Under the pieces are notes generated by a model. The model saw only the letters and a list, made by a program, of their open reading frames with translations. It had not been told where the DNA came from and searched no databases. The position numbers and the translations under genes were made by a program. Positions 23,942 through 34,754 of a stretch of 64,000 nucleotides of DNA are shown in pieces; the stretch's first letter is position 1, and each line of letters opens with the position of its first letter. This DNA comes from Costus lasius. Lineage: Eukaryota; Streptophyta; Magnoliopsida; Zingiberales; Costaceae. The stretch covers positions 496,001 through 560,000 of the forward strand of contig JANVAS020000223.1 in NCBI GenBank assembly GCA_027563935.2, in the 5' to 3' direction.

Positions 23942-24096
23942 GAATCCACAATCCGCTAAGGATTATTCATTATGATTCTCCTCAAACCCGCGGGCTACAC
24001 AGGCCATCTCACCTTCAATAATGACATGTTATGGGCCCATAAATCAATTAATAAATGCTCCCACAAATCAATAATGTTAGACTAAAAATTCCAACA
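23942..24096 (-). repeat. Left LTR of the non-autonomous element, second part
   Basis: It matches 26236-26376 from CCACAATC to the LTR end AAAAATTCCAACA. The first five bases are the target duplication of the nested Copia element. Joined to 17404-17688 it rebuilds an LTR of about 435 bp against 426 bp in the right copy. Confidence 0.9.
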
Positions 24097-25936
24097 TTAA
24101 TTGATTTATAATCTGAAGATTTTATAAAATAATAATCATTTGTAATATATATATTAAAAACAATTTTGAAAGGGATATACATTTGTTAATCCTCATAACA
24201 CCTCATTCAATCCGATCTAATGCAATTACCAATATTGAATTATGACGAAACAATGAGCTACTGGTCTAATGTTAATTACCCCCTTTGGGCAGGTAAATTA
24301 ATTAATATAACAAGGATAAAAATATAACCATATCATAAATATTGAACATATTATAATAAATCATAAATGAGCTACTTTGGTAGCCAAACATTTATAATAA
24401 TTATAATACAATATATGTTTATGTAATAACAATGACATGATTAAAACAAAATTATCATATATATACTAATTAATCACCCCCTTTGGGCAGGTAAATTAAT
24501 TAATATAAATAGGATAATAAAAACAAACTTTTATAAACATTTGAATATATGAAACTATGCAATAAATAAACCACTTTGGTAGCTAATGTTTATAACATAG
24601 CATGTTATCAATGTCATGAGTAGAAATAAATCATTAACATTGTCAACCATTATGAAAAATGGCCAAAAATGCATTACCATAAATTTACATATCAACTTAA
24701 ATTTCAAGAATTATGGTAAGACATGCATTTATGGCATACATATAATTCAAAATGAATCTATGTTGTTGCAAAATATTTTTCAAGAATTATGGATCAGGTT
24801 TCTTTTTCAGTAACAATACCAACACAATTAACAACCATATTGTCTGAATCATTAATCCCCACTTAGGAATTGAAAACTCAATCTAAAGAAGTTAATTATT
24901 ACAAATGTACATATAATTTGGCCAAATATTAATCTTCCTTTTGGGCCGATTAATATCCACATGAATTTGATACACAATCGTCTTAACATTATAAGATAAA
25001 TTAATAATAAATTAACTTACACAATACGTTACTTTGGTAGTTATATTGCTTCAATTAATTTATTTTATAATGTCAAACCCTTTTATTATTTAAACATTTA
25101 TGCCATCATTAGAATTTATTAGAAATTATTTTTCTAATTTTTATATAGAAAAAAAATTGCAATAGGCAGCTACTGCACAGCACAGCAGGCCAAACAGCAC
25201 TATGCTGCTTTTTCACATGGCAGAAAAGCTAGCCCAAATGACTAGACCTAAAATAGGCCCAGACAGCAGGAGCAGCACAGCAGCCTACTTCTGCGCACAG
25301 CACAACAAGTGAACAGCCAAGCCCAAGCCTAACAAGCCAGCCTAAGTGACAAACATAGACTGCAATTTGGCTAAGAACTAGCCCAAATAGTGGGACCCGA
25401 CCTGGAAATTGGACCCGAATCCATGAAGATCCAAAATTCGAACCCAGACCTGTTCAAGCACATGAGAAACAGATGCAAATCCGGATCCGGTTGAAGCCTG
25501 AATATGCAATTCATTTTTCCCGAATTTGCAGCCACCCGCGAATCCGTAATCCGGATTCACCCACGCATGTCCCCGCGAGCAGCCGACGTGTCCGCTAGCC
25601 TGAATCAGCGATGCTTCACCCGCGAGCCCATCTTCTTCGTGAGACCCGCCCGTTCACGCCACAAGCCGCACGTCGCACGTGCTTGTGACGGCCACAGGTC
25701 ACTGCTGCACAATGCACGCGACCCACGTCGCGGTGTCGCCATCGTCCCTTTCGCCGGAAGCCCCGCACATCGCTGCTTGCTTCACGTGTCGTTGACGCAT
25801 TCACCCGCACCCGCACACAACCACGCACTTTCATCTCCGCACGGGACGAACGCGATCGCCAAACACCGACGAGAAGCCCCCTCGCCGACTCGACACACGG
25901 ACAGCTCACACCGCATGAATCCACGAAGATTTGCAC
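24097..25936 (-). other. Interior of the non-autonomous LTR element, no pol genes
   Basis: 24270-25060 is AT-rich with tandem-like subunits of roughly 195 bp. The word CCCCCTTTGGGCAGGTAAATT occurs at about 24279 and 24476, with a diverged form near 24945. Between them lies ACTTTGGTAGC or close at about 24371, 24571 and 25031. 25140-25380 is rich in CAGCAC words. 25500-25935, nearest the primer site, is GC-rich and holds an open frame on each strand, without any recognised domain. Confidence 0.6.
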
Positions 25937-25948
25937 GCTCTGATACCA
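25937..25948 (-). other. tRNA-Met primer-binding site of the non-autonomous element
   Basis: The plus strand reads GCTCTGATACCA; its complement TGGTATCAGAGC is the classic plant site for initiator tRNA-Met. Two bases separate it from the right LTR. This fixes the element's direction as minus. Confidence 0.9.
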
Positions 25949-25950
25949 CA

Positions 25951-26376
25951 TGTTAGAATATTTTTGCATATTCATAGAATAAGATCTTTGCCTAGACTTA
26001 GAACAACACGAAGAACAAATATTAAACATATCTGATTGAGTCATTTGCCTTTGTTTATCTGAAAATGATCCGCTGAATGGGTGAAGATCTTCCACTTGCT
26101 ATCTCTCTATATGATGGCTCTCAATGGGAAGAGACAATATCAATTGAGATGCAAGTAAGGACCTACCCCATATATATAATAATAGAAAACCCTAGACTAC
26201 TCCCATCAAGTAGAACGGATTTCGGGTGCAAAATCCACAATCTGCTAAGGATTATCCATTATGATTCTCTTCAAACCCGCGGGCCGTCTCACATTCAATA
26301 ATGAGATGTTATGGGCCCATAAATCAATTAACAAATGCTCCCACAAATCAATAATGTTCGACCAAAAATTCCAACA
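25951..26376 (-). repeat. Right (5') LTR of the non-autonomous element
   Basis: 426 bp, TGTTAG...CCAACA, intact. Followed at 26377-26381 by the target duplication TTAGT. Compared with the split left copy it has scattered single-base changes, so the insertion is not very recent. Confidence 0.92.
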
Positions 26377-27440
26377 TTAGTGGCATTCAAAATCATAGAT
26401 TATACCTCCATTTGTTGATTTGGGCAATGATATTATGTGTTTTTAGTTGGCTAGAAGTTGTTTTCACTCATTATGTAATGTATTTTTTCTAGTAATAGTA
26501 ATTAGTATTAGTTTTAAAAAATGATTTTATTATTTTATTATTTCTTTTTCAAGACCATTATATAGATATTTAAAGGGACCTCTACATTTTATTATAAATT
26601 TTAAACATCTAAAAATTAAATTACAACTCTATAATATGTTTTGTCTACAACAATGAAAAATTGTCATAGTTTTAAGAATATATTTAATTTTATTGTAATT
26701 ATTTATTTATCAACACTATTAATTTTAGTGATGATTATAAAATTTGTTTAAATTTTAAGCATCTAAACCTTGGCTAGATCTTTGTAGAGTTTGTTCGGTT
26801 TCATTTTATGGCAATTTTAGTAATAACACAATTTTCTTTATTTTTTTTTAGTATTTTACTTTGTCAACAATTTTATATAATGTTATTTGTTAAATAGTTT
26901 CTATAAAAATTATTTGATTAACATGAGATAAAAGATGAAAAAAAAAATATCCTTCTTGTTCATGCATATCCTATAGAAGAGACTTAGCGAAAGAAGGAAG
27001 AAGAGGAAGACGTGGGGTCATTTTTGGTTAAATTTTAATATAAATTAAAATATTAAAAAAATAGTGTGACCGTTTCAAATTCATCTTATAAATTATAAGG
27101 CTTTTTGTTTTAGTAAGTTCTAGCTTCCAATGAATGCAAGCATTCATTGTTAATTACCCCTAAAAAGTTTAAGGCACCTTTGATTAAGAGATCTATAACA
27201 TATAACAAAGTAAAGACAAATGGTTGAAAGAAAAATGTCATTTATAGTTCATAATTTGATTACAAGAGTACATTCTCAAGACTGATGTTCATGTGACATA
27301 GGTCATGGAGAAAAATCTGAGTTGCGTTGTAACAATATTGAGGAACTACACCCCGATACGAAGTATCGACGTACGCACCTCCTAAACAACGTTATTAACA
27401 ATACGCGTCAGGAATTTATCATCCATGACTATGTTTGAAT
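26377..27440. repeat. Right copy of the duplicated segment, then AT-rich DNA
   Basis: 26382 to about 26935 continues the segment shared with 3700-3928 and 12828-13090. Around 26655-26680 it preserves the uninterrupted site into which C1 inserted in the other copy. From 26936 to 27440 I see AT-rich non-coding DNA with no gene. Confidence 0.65.
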
Positions 27441-27446
27441 CAAGTG

Positions 27447-28105
27447 GGTGAATTGAGTGAACGAGCCGCTGGGTTAAACTTTCGAGGTTTGGGGTGAATG
27501 GATCGGTGGGCCAAACATTTAGAATTTGAATAAACGGGCCGACTGGCCAATGTTTAAAATTTAGTGAACGAGTCGTGGGACCAAACGTTCGAATTTGATT
27601 GAATGAGCCAATGGGCCAAACATTTAGAATTTGACTAAACGAGCCAATGGGCCAAACGTTCAAAATTGAATGAACAGGTCGTGGGACCAAACGTTCGAAT
27701 TTGATTGAATGAGCAAATGGGCTAAACATTCAAAATTTGACTGAATAGGTCGTGGGACCAATCATTCAAAATTTGGCGAACGAGCCGATGGGCCAAGCGT
27801 TCGAAATTCGGTGAATGGGCCATGGGGCCAAACATTCAAACTTAGGTGAATGAGCCGTTGGGCCAAACATTCAGGATTTGAATGAACGGGCCGATAAGCC
27901 AAACGTTTAAAGTTTAGATGAACGGGTTGTAGGACTAGACATTCAAAATTTGGGTGAACGGGTCGTGGGACCAAACATTGAGAATTTGGGTGAATGGGCT
28001 GTAGGGCCAAACATTCAAACCTAGGTGAATGAGCCGTTGGGCCAAACATTCAGGATTTGTTGAACGGGTCGTGAGACCAAATGTTCAGAATTTGTAGATT
28101 CATAG
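27447..28105. repeat. Minisatellite, about 36-bp unit
   Basis: About 18 diverged units of a GAACGGGCCG-TGGGCCAAACATTC-AAATTTG pattern. The spacing is near 36 bp. Because 36 is a multiple of three, the minus strand stays open over long stretches (27382-27729, 27762-28049) and would give a 12-residue repeat of the ECLxxRPVHxNF type. It looks like a tandem array rather than a gene. Confidence 0.8.
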
Positions 28106-28129
28106 ATAGATCCTTGATCAAAAATCTGA

Positions 28130-28950
28130 TATCATATTTAGAAAGACCTAACTCAATTTGGTAACAGTCGATATTCGAATCATTTTGAGAGTTATCTGAT
28201 TGGCTAAGATCTGAGAGAACTAATTCTGTCGTTGAAAGCCTAACTTATAGATCTACTTTGATCCACATCTCGGATCAAAACTTTGATGGCGGATCTGGAA
28301 AGATCTGACCCAAGTTTGTAAGGATTGACATTTAGATAATTTCGAGAGCTACTCGATTGGCTGAGATTTGTGCAAATCAATCTTAGCCATCGAAAGCTTG
28401 ATTCGCAGATCTGCTTCGATCCAGATTTCTGATAAAAAAAATATGAGGGTAGATCTGGAAAGATCTGATCCAAATGAACGCAGATCAATATTCGGATCAC
28501 TCTGGATGCCATCTGGTTGGCTAAGATTTGGATGAATCAATATTATCCGTTGAACATTTAATTCGCAGATCTGCTTAGATTCAAATCTCTGATTAAAAAT
28601 CAGACGGTGGATCTAGAAAGATCTGATCCAAATTTGTAAGAATCGATATTCGGATCATTTCGGAGGTCATCCATTTGGCTGAGATTTGTGCAAATCAATT
28701 TTAGCCGTTGAAATTTTAGTTCGCTGATCTGCTTAGATCTAGATTTCTAATAAAAAATCTAAGGGCGGATCTGGAAAGATCTGACTCTGATGGGTAAGGA
28801 TCGATATTCTGATCATTCCAAGAGTTTTCCGATTGGCTAAGATTCATGCAAATCAGTCTTAGCCGTTAGATCTTTAAGTTTACTCTCGCTTGGATTTTGA
28901 GTGATTAAATCTTAGCCATTAAACTTAAATCTTAATTTGAGTCATTTAAT
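28130..28950. repeat. Tandem repeat, about 158-bp unit
   Basis: The word GGATCTGGAAAGATCTGA (with small changes) starts at 28291, 28451, 28609 and 28767, spacings of 160, 158 and 158 bp. Between them GGATCGATATTCGGATCATT-, GATTGGCTAAGATT- and TTAGCCGTTGAAA-like words recur in fixed order. A weaker first copy starts near 28130, making about five units. No coding potential. Confidence 0.85.
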
Positions 28951-29783
28951 ATGGTGTGATCAAATATAGGCTAATTGTTAGGCCCAGTTGGCGATGGGCC
29001 AGGCTACGAGGCATCTGGGCCTGGGCGGGCGGCCTAAGGCCCGGTCCACTTCCCCTAGAGCGGGTCTGCTGGACGCGCGGAGGCGCGACCTGATCTAGCC
29101 TCGACGACGCGTGTGCGGAGGCACGAGGCGGGACGACGGCTTCACCGTCCCGAGGCGGACGTCCCATCTGGCTGCGGCGGCGAAGCAGGCGTGCAGCAGG
29201 GCAAAAAGGGCCTGCGCAGGGACCCTGCGTTTAAATCAAAGGAAGGGGTCGCTTATCACCTATGCACGAATCTTTAAGCCTACTAAAACAAAGCGAATCT
29301 TGAGGAAGCGTAACCCGGGTTACTACACACGGGTTAACTCATTTTCGTGTCGCTTCGTCTTCCTGCCGGTACGCAACATCCTAAAACCCTTCTTCCCCTG
29401 TCCTTATCTCCACTTCCTGGCGGCACAGACGAGAGCATCGTCGTCGGTGACTGGCGCTCGTCCTCCAAAGTTATCTTCCTCCCACCGCCTAGTCTAGCTT
29501 CGCGGACACAGCCTCCTTGTCCAGGTAACGGGCTTCCCGCAATCTTCTTCAAATTTGTAATCTCTTTTCTTTGAATTTTCCTCTGCATGTGGAAGTTAGT
29601 GGTTATTCCTAATTTTATGTTGTAGATGAGAAGTGAAAATTTGATTGCGTAGAATATGAAAGTTTAATAAATTCCTTTGTGTTAGCTTTGTTGTCCCTGA
29701 TTATGTTAGTTATTTGCCCTAATCTGAATTTCTAGAAATTATAATACCATTGTGGCTAAGAAGACTCCGAGACAATATAGAGA
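28951..29783 (+). other. GC-rich upstream region of the MULE transposase gene
   Basis: GC-rich at 28975-29230 and again at 29340-29530, then AT-richer. Open frames on both strands (29111-29588) look like composition effects. A CAG/GTAACG sequence at about 29525 could be a 5'-leader splice donor, but no acceptor can be fixed. It probably contains the transposase promoter and leader. No TATA box is chosen. Confidence 0.4.
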
Positions 29784-31875
29784 ATGGAGAAGGGTGAGGA
29801 GCTAAAGACATGTAATGCTCTACTTGGAGAGCTTGGATGGGAGTCATCAAAAGAGTCAGAAAAAGATGAAGATATGCTATCTCAACCTAAATATGCCCTG
29901 AATGAAGTAAAATTGGTAAGAATATCTATGAACGAGCATGTGATATATTCAATGTTTCAATTTAGGTGAAATATATATAATGAATATGTGAAATGTTAAC
30001 AGGAAGATGATGACACTACAACATATGTATCAGTGAAAGTTGAGAACACTGTAGATGATTCTAGAAGAAATGAGAATACTGAAATGTCATCTATTATTCC
30101 AACAGTCGGTATGACTTTTTATGGTGAAACTGAAGCACATAATTTTTATAATGAATATGCGAAAAGATTGGGTTTTAGTATTAAGAAATATCACGTGGAA
30201 CGTAGGAAAGATGGGAGTTTAAGATTTCATAAATTTCTTTGTAGTAAACAAGGATTGAGGCAAATGCGTGAAACCCAAAGAATCAAGGAACCTCAACCTG
30301 AGACAAGAACCAATTGTATGGCTCGGGTTGAATTCAAAATTGATTTGAATAAGATTTGGACCTTATCAAAAGTAGAGATTAATCATAACCATCTGATGAC
30401 ATCACCAAATAAGGTCCACATGCTTAGATCGCACAGAAAGATTCTACCTTATCAGCGTGCTCTTATAGATCAAATGACAGAGTTTGGTATAAAAGCCCAT
30501 CATGTTTTTTAATTATTTTTAGTCTGTTGCAAACAATAATGAAGTTGGGTTTATAAGAGACGATAGCACAAACTATATTAAAAAATGTAGAAAGAAAATA
30601 TTGGATGGTAAAGAAATGCGTGGTATACTTAAGTATTTGAAGGAACGACAACTAGCTGATCCTTCGTTTTTTTACGCTATTGAAGCTCACGAAACAGGAG
30701 AGATTGCAAACTTGTTTTGGGCAGATGGTAAATCTATTATAGATTATGCATATTTTGGTGATGTAATATGTTTTAATACCACATTTCAGACAAATGAGTA
30801 TGATATATCATTTGCTCCTATTGGCTTGTATCACCATAAGCAAACAACTATTCTTGGTGCTGCTTTATTGTATGACAAGTCTGCTGATTCTTTTATTTGG
30901 TTATTTGAGACCTTCTTACAAGCAATGTCTGGGCAGCCTCCTCTCACCATATTCACAGATCAATCTGCTGCTATTACAAAAGCTATACAAATTGTGATGT
31001 CAACTACAGCTCATCGACTTTGCCTATGGCACATATTTCAAAATGCAGCTACGCACCTATCTCACGTGATTCAGACATTTCCTCGATTTGTCCAAGATTT
31101 CAAACACTGTATTTATGAGAATTGCACTGTTGAAATATTTGAAAAACTAAGGGAGGATCTATTACATAAATATAATCTATCTGATAATTCGTGGATCATT
31201 AATTTTTAACATCTTCATGACAAATGGGCCGCATGCTATCGGGCCGAGACATTCTCTGTTGATATGACCACCACACAACATAGTGAGAGCATGAATGCTC
31301 ACTTTAAGAGATTTTTTCAGAAAAAACTATCTTTGTTTGAATTCTTGGATCAATATGATAAGGCTCTTAATTTTTTTCGTGAGAAAGAAACCAAATCTAA
31401 CTTCAAGAGCAGGAATAGTACACCTATTGCGGTTTTTGGGAATATTTTAAAGGAAGCTGCTGCAGTCTACACCAGAGTAATCTATGAGGAGGTGGCTGAC
31501 CAATTCATGAATCATGTAGATTGGTGTGTAGATTCAATGAGTTTTGATTGCAATTCTAATGTAAAGACATATACATTAATATTTGCTAGCATCCCTCAAT
31601 CTGAAACCGTCAGTTACAACTCTGCTTCCATTATTGTGAATTTCACGTGCAAATTATTTGAGCGAACTGGAATTTTGTGTAGGCATGCGTTCAAGGTATT
31701 AACTATTAACAATATGTGTTCACTACCCCAACATTATATATTGAAAAGGTGGGCAAAATATGCAAGAAATGGCAATGGTTCAAATATTTGCCCACCAGCT
31801 ACTGATGGGAATGGAAAAGAGATTTTAACTTCCATGTATAAGTGCATATGCCAGAAACAATACTATCTGTGCTAG
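29784..31875 (+). pseudogene. FAR1/MURA-type Mutator-like (MULE) transposase, decayed
   Basis: Exon 1 (29784-29915) ends at a GTAAG donor and joins in phase, over an 87-bp intron, to an exon starting at 30003 after ACAG. A FAR1-type DNA-binding domain follows (30105-30450: GETEAHNFYNEYAKRLGFS, CMARVEFK, NHNH). The MULE DDE core is at 30690-31075: FNTTFQTNEYDISFAP, then the second Asp in FTDQSAAITKAI, then HRLCLWHI. The SWIM zinc finger is at about 31640-31690 (TCKLFERTGILCRHAF). The first catalytic Asp of the family (FDTT) is Asn here. A frameshift lies near 30513, and an in-frame TAA at 31207-31209 splits the last third, which continues in the same frame. FAR1-family transcription factors share this architecture, but the decay and the Ulp1 neighbour favour a transposon. 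Confidence 0.88.
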
Positions 31876-31900
31876 AAACAATATTTGTCCACCTGCTACT

Positions 31901-32086
31901 GATGGGTTGGACAAACATCACGCCCAACTCGTGATTCTCTCTGTGCATTTACCAAACATCATCACGGGTTGGACAAACATCACGCCCAACCCGTGATTCT
32001 CTCTGTGCATTTGCCAAAATATATCACGGGTTGGACAAACATCATACCCAACCCGTGATTCTCTCAGTACATTAAACAGATCAAAT
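31901..32086. repeat. Three tandem 62-bp units, each able to form a hairpin
   Basis: Units begin at 31901, 31963 and 32025. Each has CACGGGTTGG and, 13 bases later, CCAACCCGTG (or a near form), giving a 10-bp stem. The array lies between the 3' ends of two convergent genes, the MULE transposase and the Ulp1 gene. Confidence 0.85.
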
Positions 32087-32323
32087 ACACTTTACAAGTA
32101 TTCAAATCATGTACATTAGGCAGAATCCATTACACATCTGTAGATTGCAAACATTTGCATAGAATTTGACACACTTCTACCAAATATTCTCGAAAAGGTA
32201 CATAGCATTTCATTAAACAGAGTAGAATCTGTACACTATATAAGTAGTCCAAGGTTGTACAAAGTCAAGTGCAAATATAGTACAATAATATACAAAGTCA
32301 AACGAAATCCATTACAAATATGT
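32087..32323. other. Spacer between the convergent transposase and Ulp1 genes
   Basis: AT-rich with several near-repeats of ACAAAGTCAA and TACACTTT-type words. It presumably holds the 3' untranslated region of the minus-strand Ulp1 gene. No other gene. Confidence 0.4.
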
Positions 32324-32523
32324 TCACACCATTCCTGAATACTCTAAAACCCCTCTAAACATATCCAATGCAATGGTTGCTTGTAATTTGGGCATATCAT
32401 CTTGTGAGAAGTCAAAATCTCTGCCACTTGTAATACATTCGACGTACTTCATTACAAAAAAGCCGCAATCTACACTAGCGTATTGCTTCGGGTAACTTTC
32501 ATCATAAACTACTGGCCACTTGC

Positions 32524-34742
32524 TGTTAGTGTATATGCCCTGCAGACCAATGTATGGACATGATCAGGCATTGTTATGAAAGTACTTTGATAGAATTATT
32601 AAAGGCATGGTCGTTATTATGCAGACTTCTCTACCTGCGTAGATGTATTGAATTGCATATATAATGTCCTAGGAGTTTGGATTGGATCCATTCTCACAAG
32701 CTATCCCCAGTCAAGGTACCTTAGCAGATATGGGACAGCTTTGGTACATGTGAGACTGGTGTATGGGCTGGTTAGGTGCAGGGCACAGTAACGCAGACAT
32801 ACAGGTGCATTGGATGCACTGGAGTGATCCATCGTGAGGATTGATTTGTCTAGTCAACAAGTCAATCTCACATGCAAGAGGTTTGCATTGATCCTTAGAC
32901 TTGAGGTATTCATGTCTAGATTTGATGATGGGTATGCTTTAATACAGTCTTACGTCTCTCCGTAATTGGGAGATCAAAACGACTGTCATTGGGCATGTCA
33001 TAAATCATGTAGAGGCATGGATGACTAATAGTAGGATTTGCCCCTTCCATATTGGAAGCATGATATCCACCTCGGGGCGCCCCACCTTATTGGTGCATGA
33101 CAGGAATGTGTGGCCACACTAGTTAAGTCATGACCAATGCATTGGATAATAAACTTGAGACTATTCCAATGGCAGGATATCAGTTTAGGCAAAGGGATCT
33201 ATAATGCAATGGGAATCCTCGTTGCTTGTTAGGAAGTTGTTGCCATAATGACTTTAGTCCTATGACATGGGTAGTAGTGATGTGTTGCTAGATACCCCTC
33301 ACTACTTATGATGTTTACATCATTGCCATCGTCATATGGATCCTACCGGGTCACACGCAATAGACTCTTGACGTTGCTTTAATCAGAAGCCTTAGGATCA
33401 AGTTATTGGATAACTTGGATCCATTTGGAAGATTTCATCAGCGCCAATGGGCCTGATGAGTTGGAAGAAAGTTATTGGAGCCAAACTTCATTTTTGGCAG
33501 GTTGACCCGAAATTGACCTAGATTGGTCACATTTGGTTTAGGGTTGCATTGGATTGGATCCAATGGCTTAATGAACCCATGCCATGAAGTTTGGGCTAGC
33601 TCATTATCCAATGGGGCCCAATAATTAGTTGTCATGAAGAGGTATAAGCAAATAAGGGTATAATGGGGAAGAGATTCACCCCATTGGCGCCAAGGGCATA
33701 ATGGGGTGAAGTGGGCGCATGTTGCTTCATAAGGAAGCATTAGGCGCCTCCCCCTTTGATCCCTTGATGGTATCTTGCCTCTATGGTAAGAGTTGGGGCT
33801 GATATGGCTTGGTGGCTCTTTTGGAAAGAGCTTGGGCGCATATGACATGTGGAATGAGATTTATGGAAAAGATCTTGGAGACTTTCCTTAATCACAAACC
33901 CTAATTCCCCTCAAATCTTTGCTTGACCGAAACTCCTCATGCTTGTTGCGCCTAGCCCTTCTCCTTGGATGGAAAGAATGCCTCTAAGGCATGTCATGGG
34001 CGGATGTGTTGCTTGGGGCGCAAGACAAGGTCTTGGCGCATAAGGAAGGGTTGAATGGGTTTAAGGAAATGTCTTGGAGACTTTCCTTGTCACAAACCTT
34101 TTCATCCTAGCCATACATTTGGCATGATCCTAGCCCTTGCTCTAGCCATCTCTTGTCCTATTTATAGGACCCCTTACCGCCCCTTATCAAGTTCGATTCC
34201 TTGGAGGTGTGAACAAACATAGAGAGGCGTGAGCAAGGCTAGAAGGCGACAACATCAAAGGCGCAACCCTTCTTCCTCAAGTGGCCGCAAGTCTCCTCCT
34301 CCCTCTTCTCTTGGTGTGACTTGGAGGACTTGGTGGCGCCACTTCTCCATCCTCTTCCTAAGGGCCGAGACTCCTATTCCCTTTCTTCTCTTGGAGTGAA
34401 GAAGACAAGGAGTTGGCGGCTAACATCTTATGCTTGGCGCAACTTCCCTTGAAGGTGGCGCAAGTGAAAAGAAGGCTTGATTCTCTTCCCGAGGCTAGCA
34501 CCAAGCGTGGAAGGGAGCAACGATCAAGGAGTCGACGCGTGGATACTTATAGAGGGCGAACACATGGGCGCCTTCAAAGTGGCTTCAACATCTGAACAAG
34601 CAAAAGAGGTACATCTCTATCACATCCTTGTGTGTACTCACTCGCATGGATCCTTGGGACCGGAATGTGTTTCGGGTGTAATGCTTCTTCCGCTGCGTCC
34701 TGGGACTGCAAAATTTTAAATTACACCCGACATTCCCTAACA
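32524..34742 (+). repeat. 5' LTR of the young Copia element
   Basis: TGTTAGTG...CCCTAACA, 2,219 bp. Differences from the 3' LTR were seen at 32670, 33825, 34001, 34135, 34549 and 34730. The first part matches solo LTR S2 (9843-12101), and more distantly the reverse complement of the solo LTR at 57797-59096. The open frames inside (for example 33438-33848, 34413-34719) are by-products. Confidence 0.95.
34158..34167 (+). promoter_or_regulatory. LTR TATA-like box of the young Copia element
   Basis: CTATTTATAG within the near-palindrome TCCTATTTATAGGA, present identically in the 3' LTR at 41121-41130. It is placed about 580 bp before the LTR end, a reasonable U3/R position. Confidence 0.5.
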
Positions 34743-34743
34743 G

Positions 34744-34754
34744 TGGTATCAGAG
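34744..34754 (+). other. tRNA-Met primer-binding site of the young Copia element
   Basis: TGGTATCAGAG, one base after the LTR end, matches the 3' end of plant initiator tRNA-Met in complement. Confidence 0.93.

Larger units (their letters stand above)
17404..26376 (-). mobile_element. Non-autonomous LTR retrotransposon, interrupted by a Copia element
   Basis: LTRs are 17404-17688 plus 23942-24096 (left, split) and 25951-26376 (right, 426 bp). The target duplication TTAGT is exact on both sides. A tRNA-Met primer site lies just inside the right LTR, so the element reads on the minus strand. Without the nested Copia element the interior is only about 1.85 kb (24097-25950) and shows no gag, protease, integrase or polymerase motif. 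It therefore must have moved with enzymes from another element. LARD-like is the closest label; it is too long for a classic TRIM. Confidence 0.85.

Noticed and set aside
25504..26095. Open frames of 150 and 159 codons on opposite strands
   Set aside because: GC-rich sequence next to the primer site of a non-autonomous element; one frame starts inside the LTR and neither has a recognised motif.
27382..28049. Repetitive protein gene on the minus strand
   Set aside because: The frame stays open because the 36-bp unit is a multiple of three; there is no start context or non-repeat coding sequence.
29111..29588. Possible small proteins upstream of the MULE transposase
   Set aside because: Frames overlap on both strands in GC-rich DNA; more likely leader or promoter sequence.
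30480..30535. Possible intron in the transposase between GIKAHHVF and SVANNN
   Set aside because: A TTTTTAG acceptor is present, but the only donor would remove conserved coding residues, so a small frameshifting insertion is more likely.
31901..32086. CRISPR-like array of hairpin repeats
   Set aside because: Only three units, directly adjacent without unique spacers, in plant nuclear DNA.
33438..33848. A 136-codon minus-strand frame, repeated at 40401-40811
   Set aside because: It is simply present twice because it lies in the two identical LTRs of the young Copia element; no domain is recognisable.
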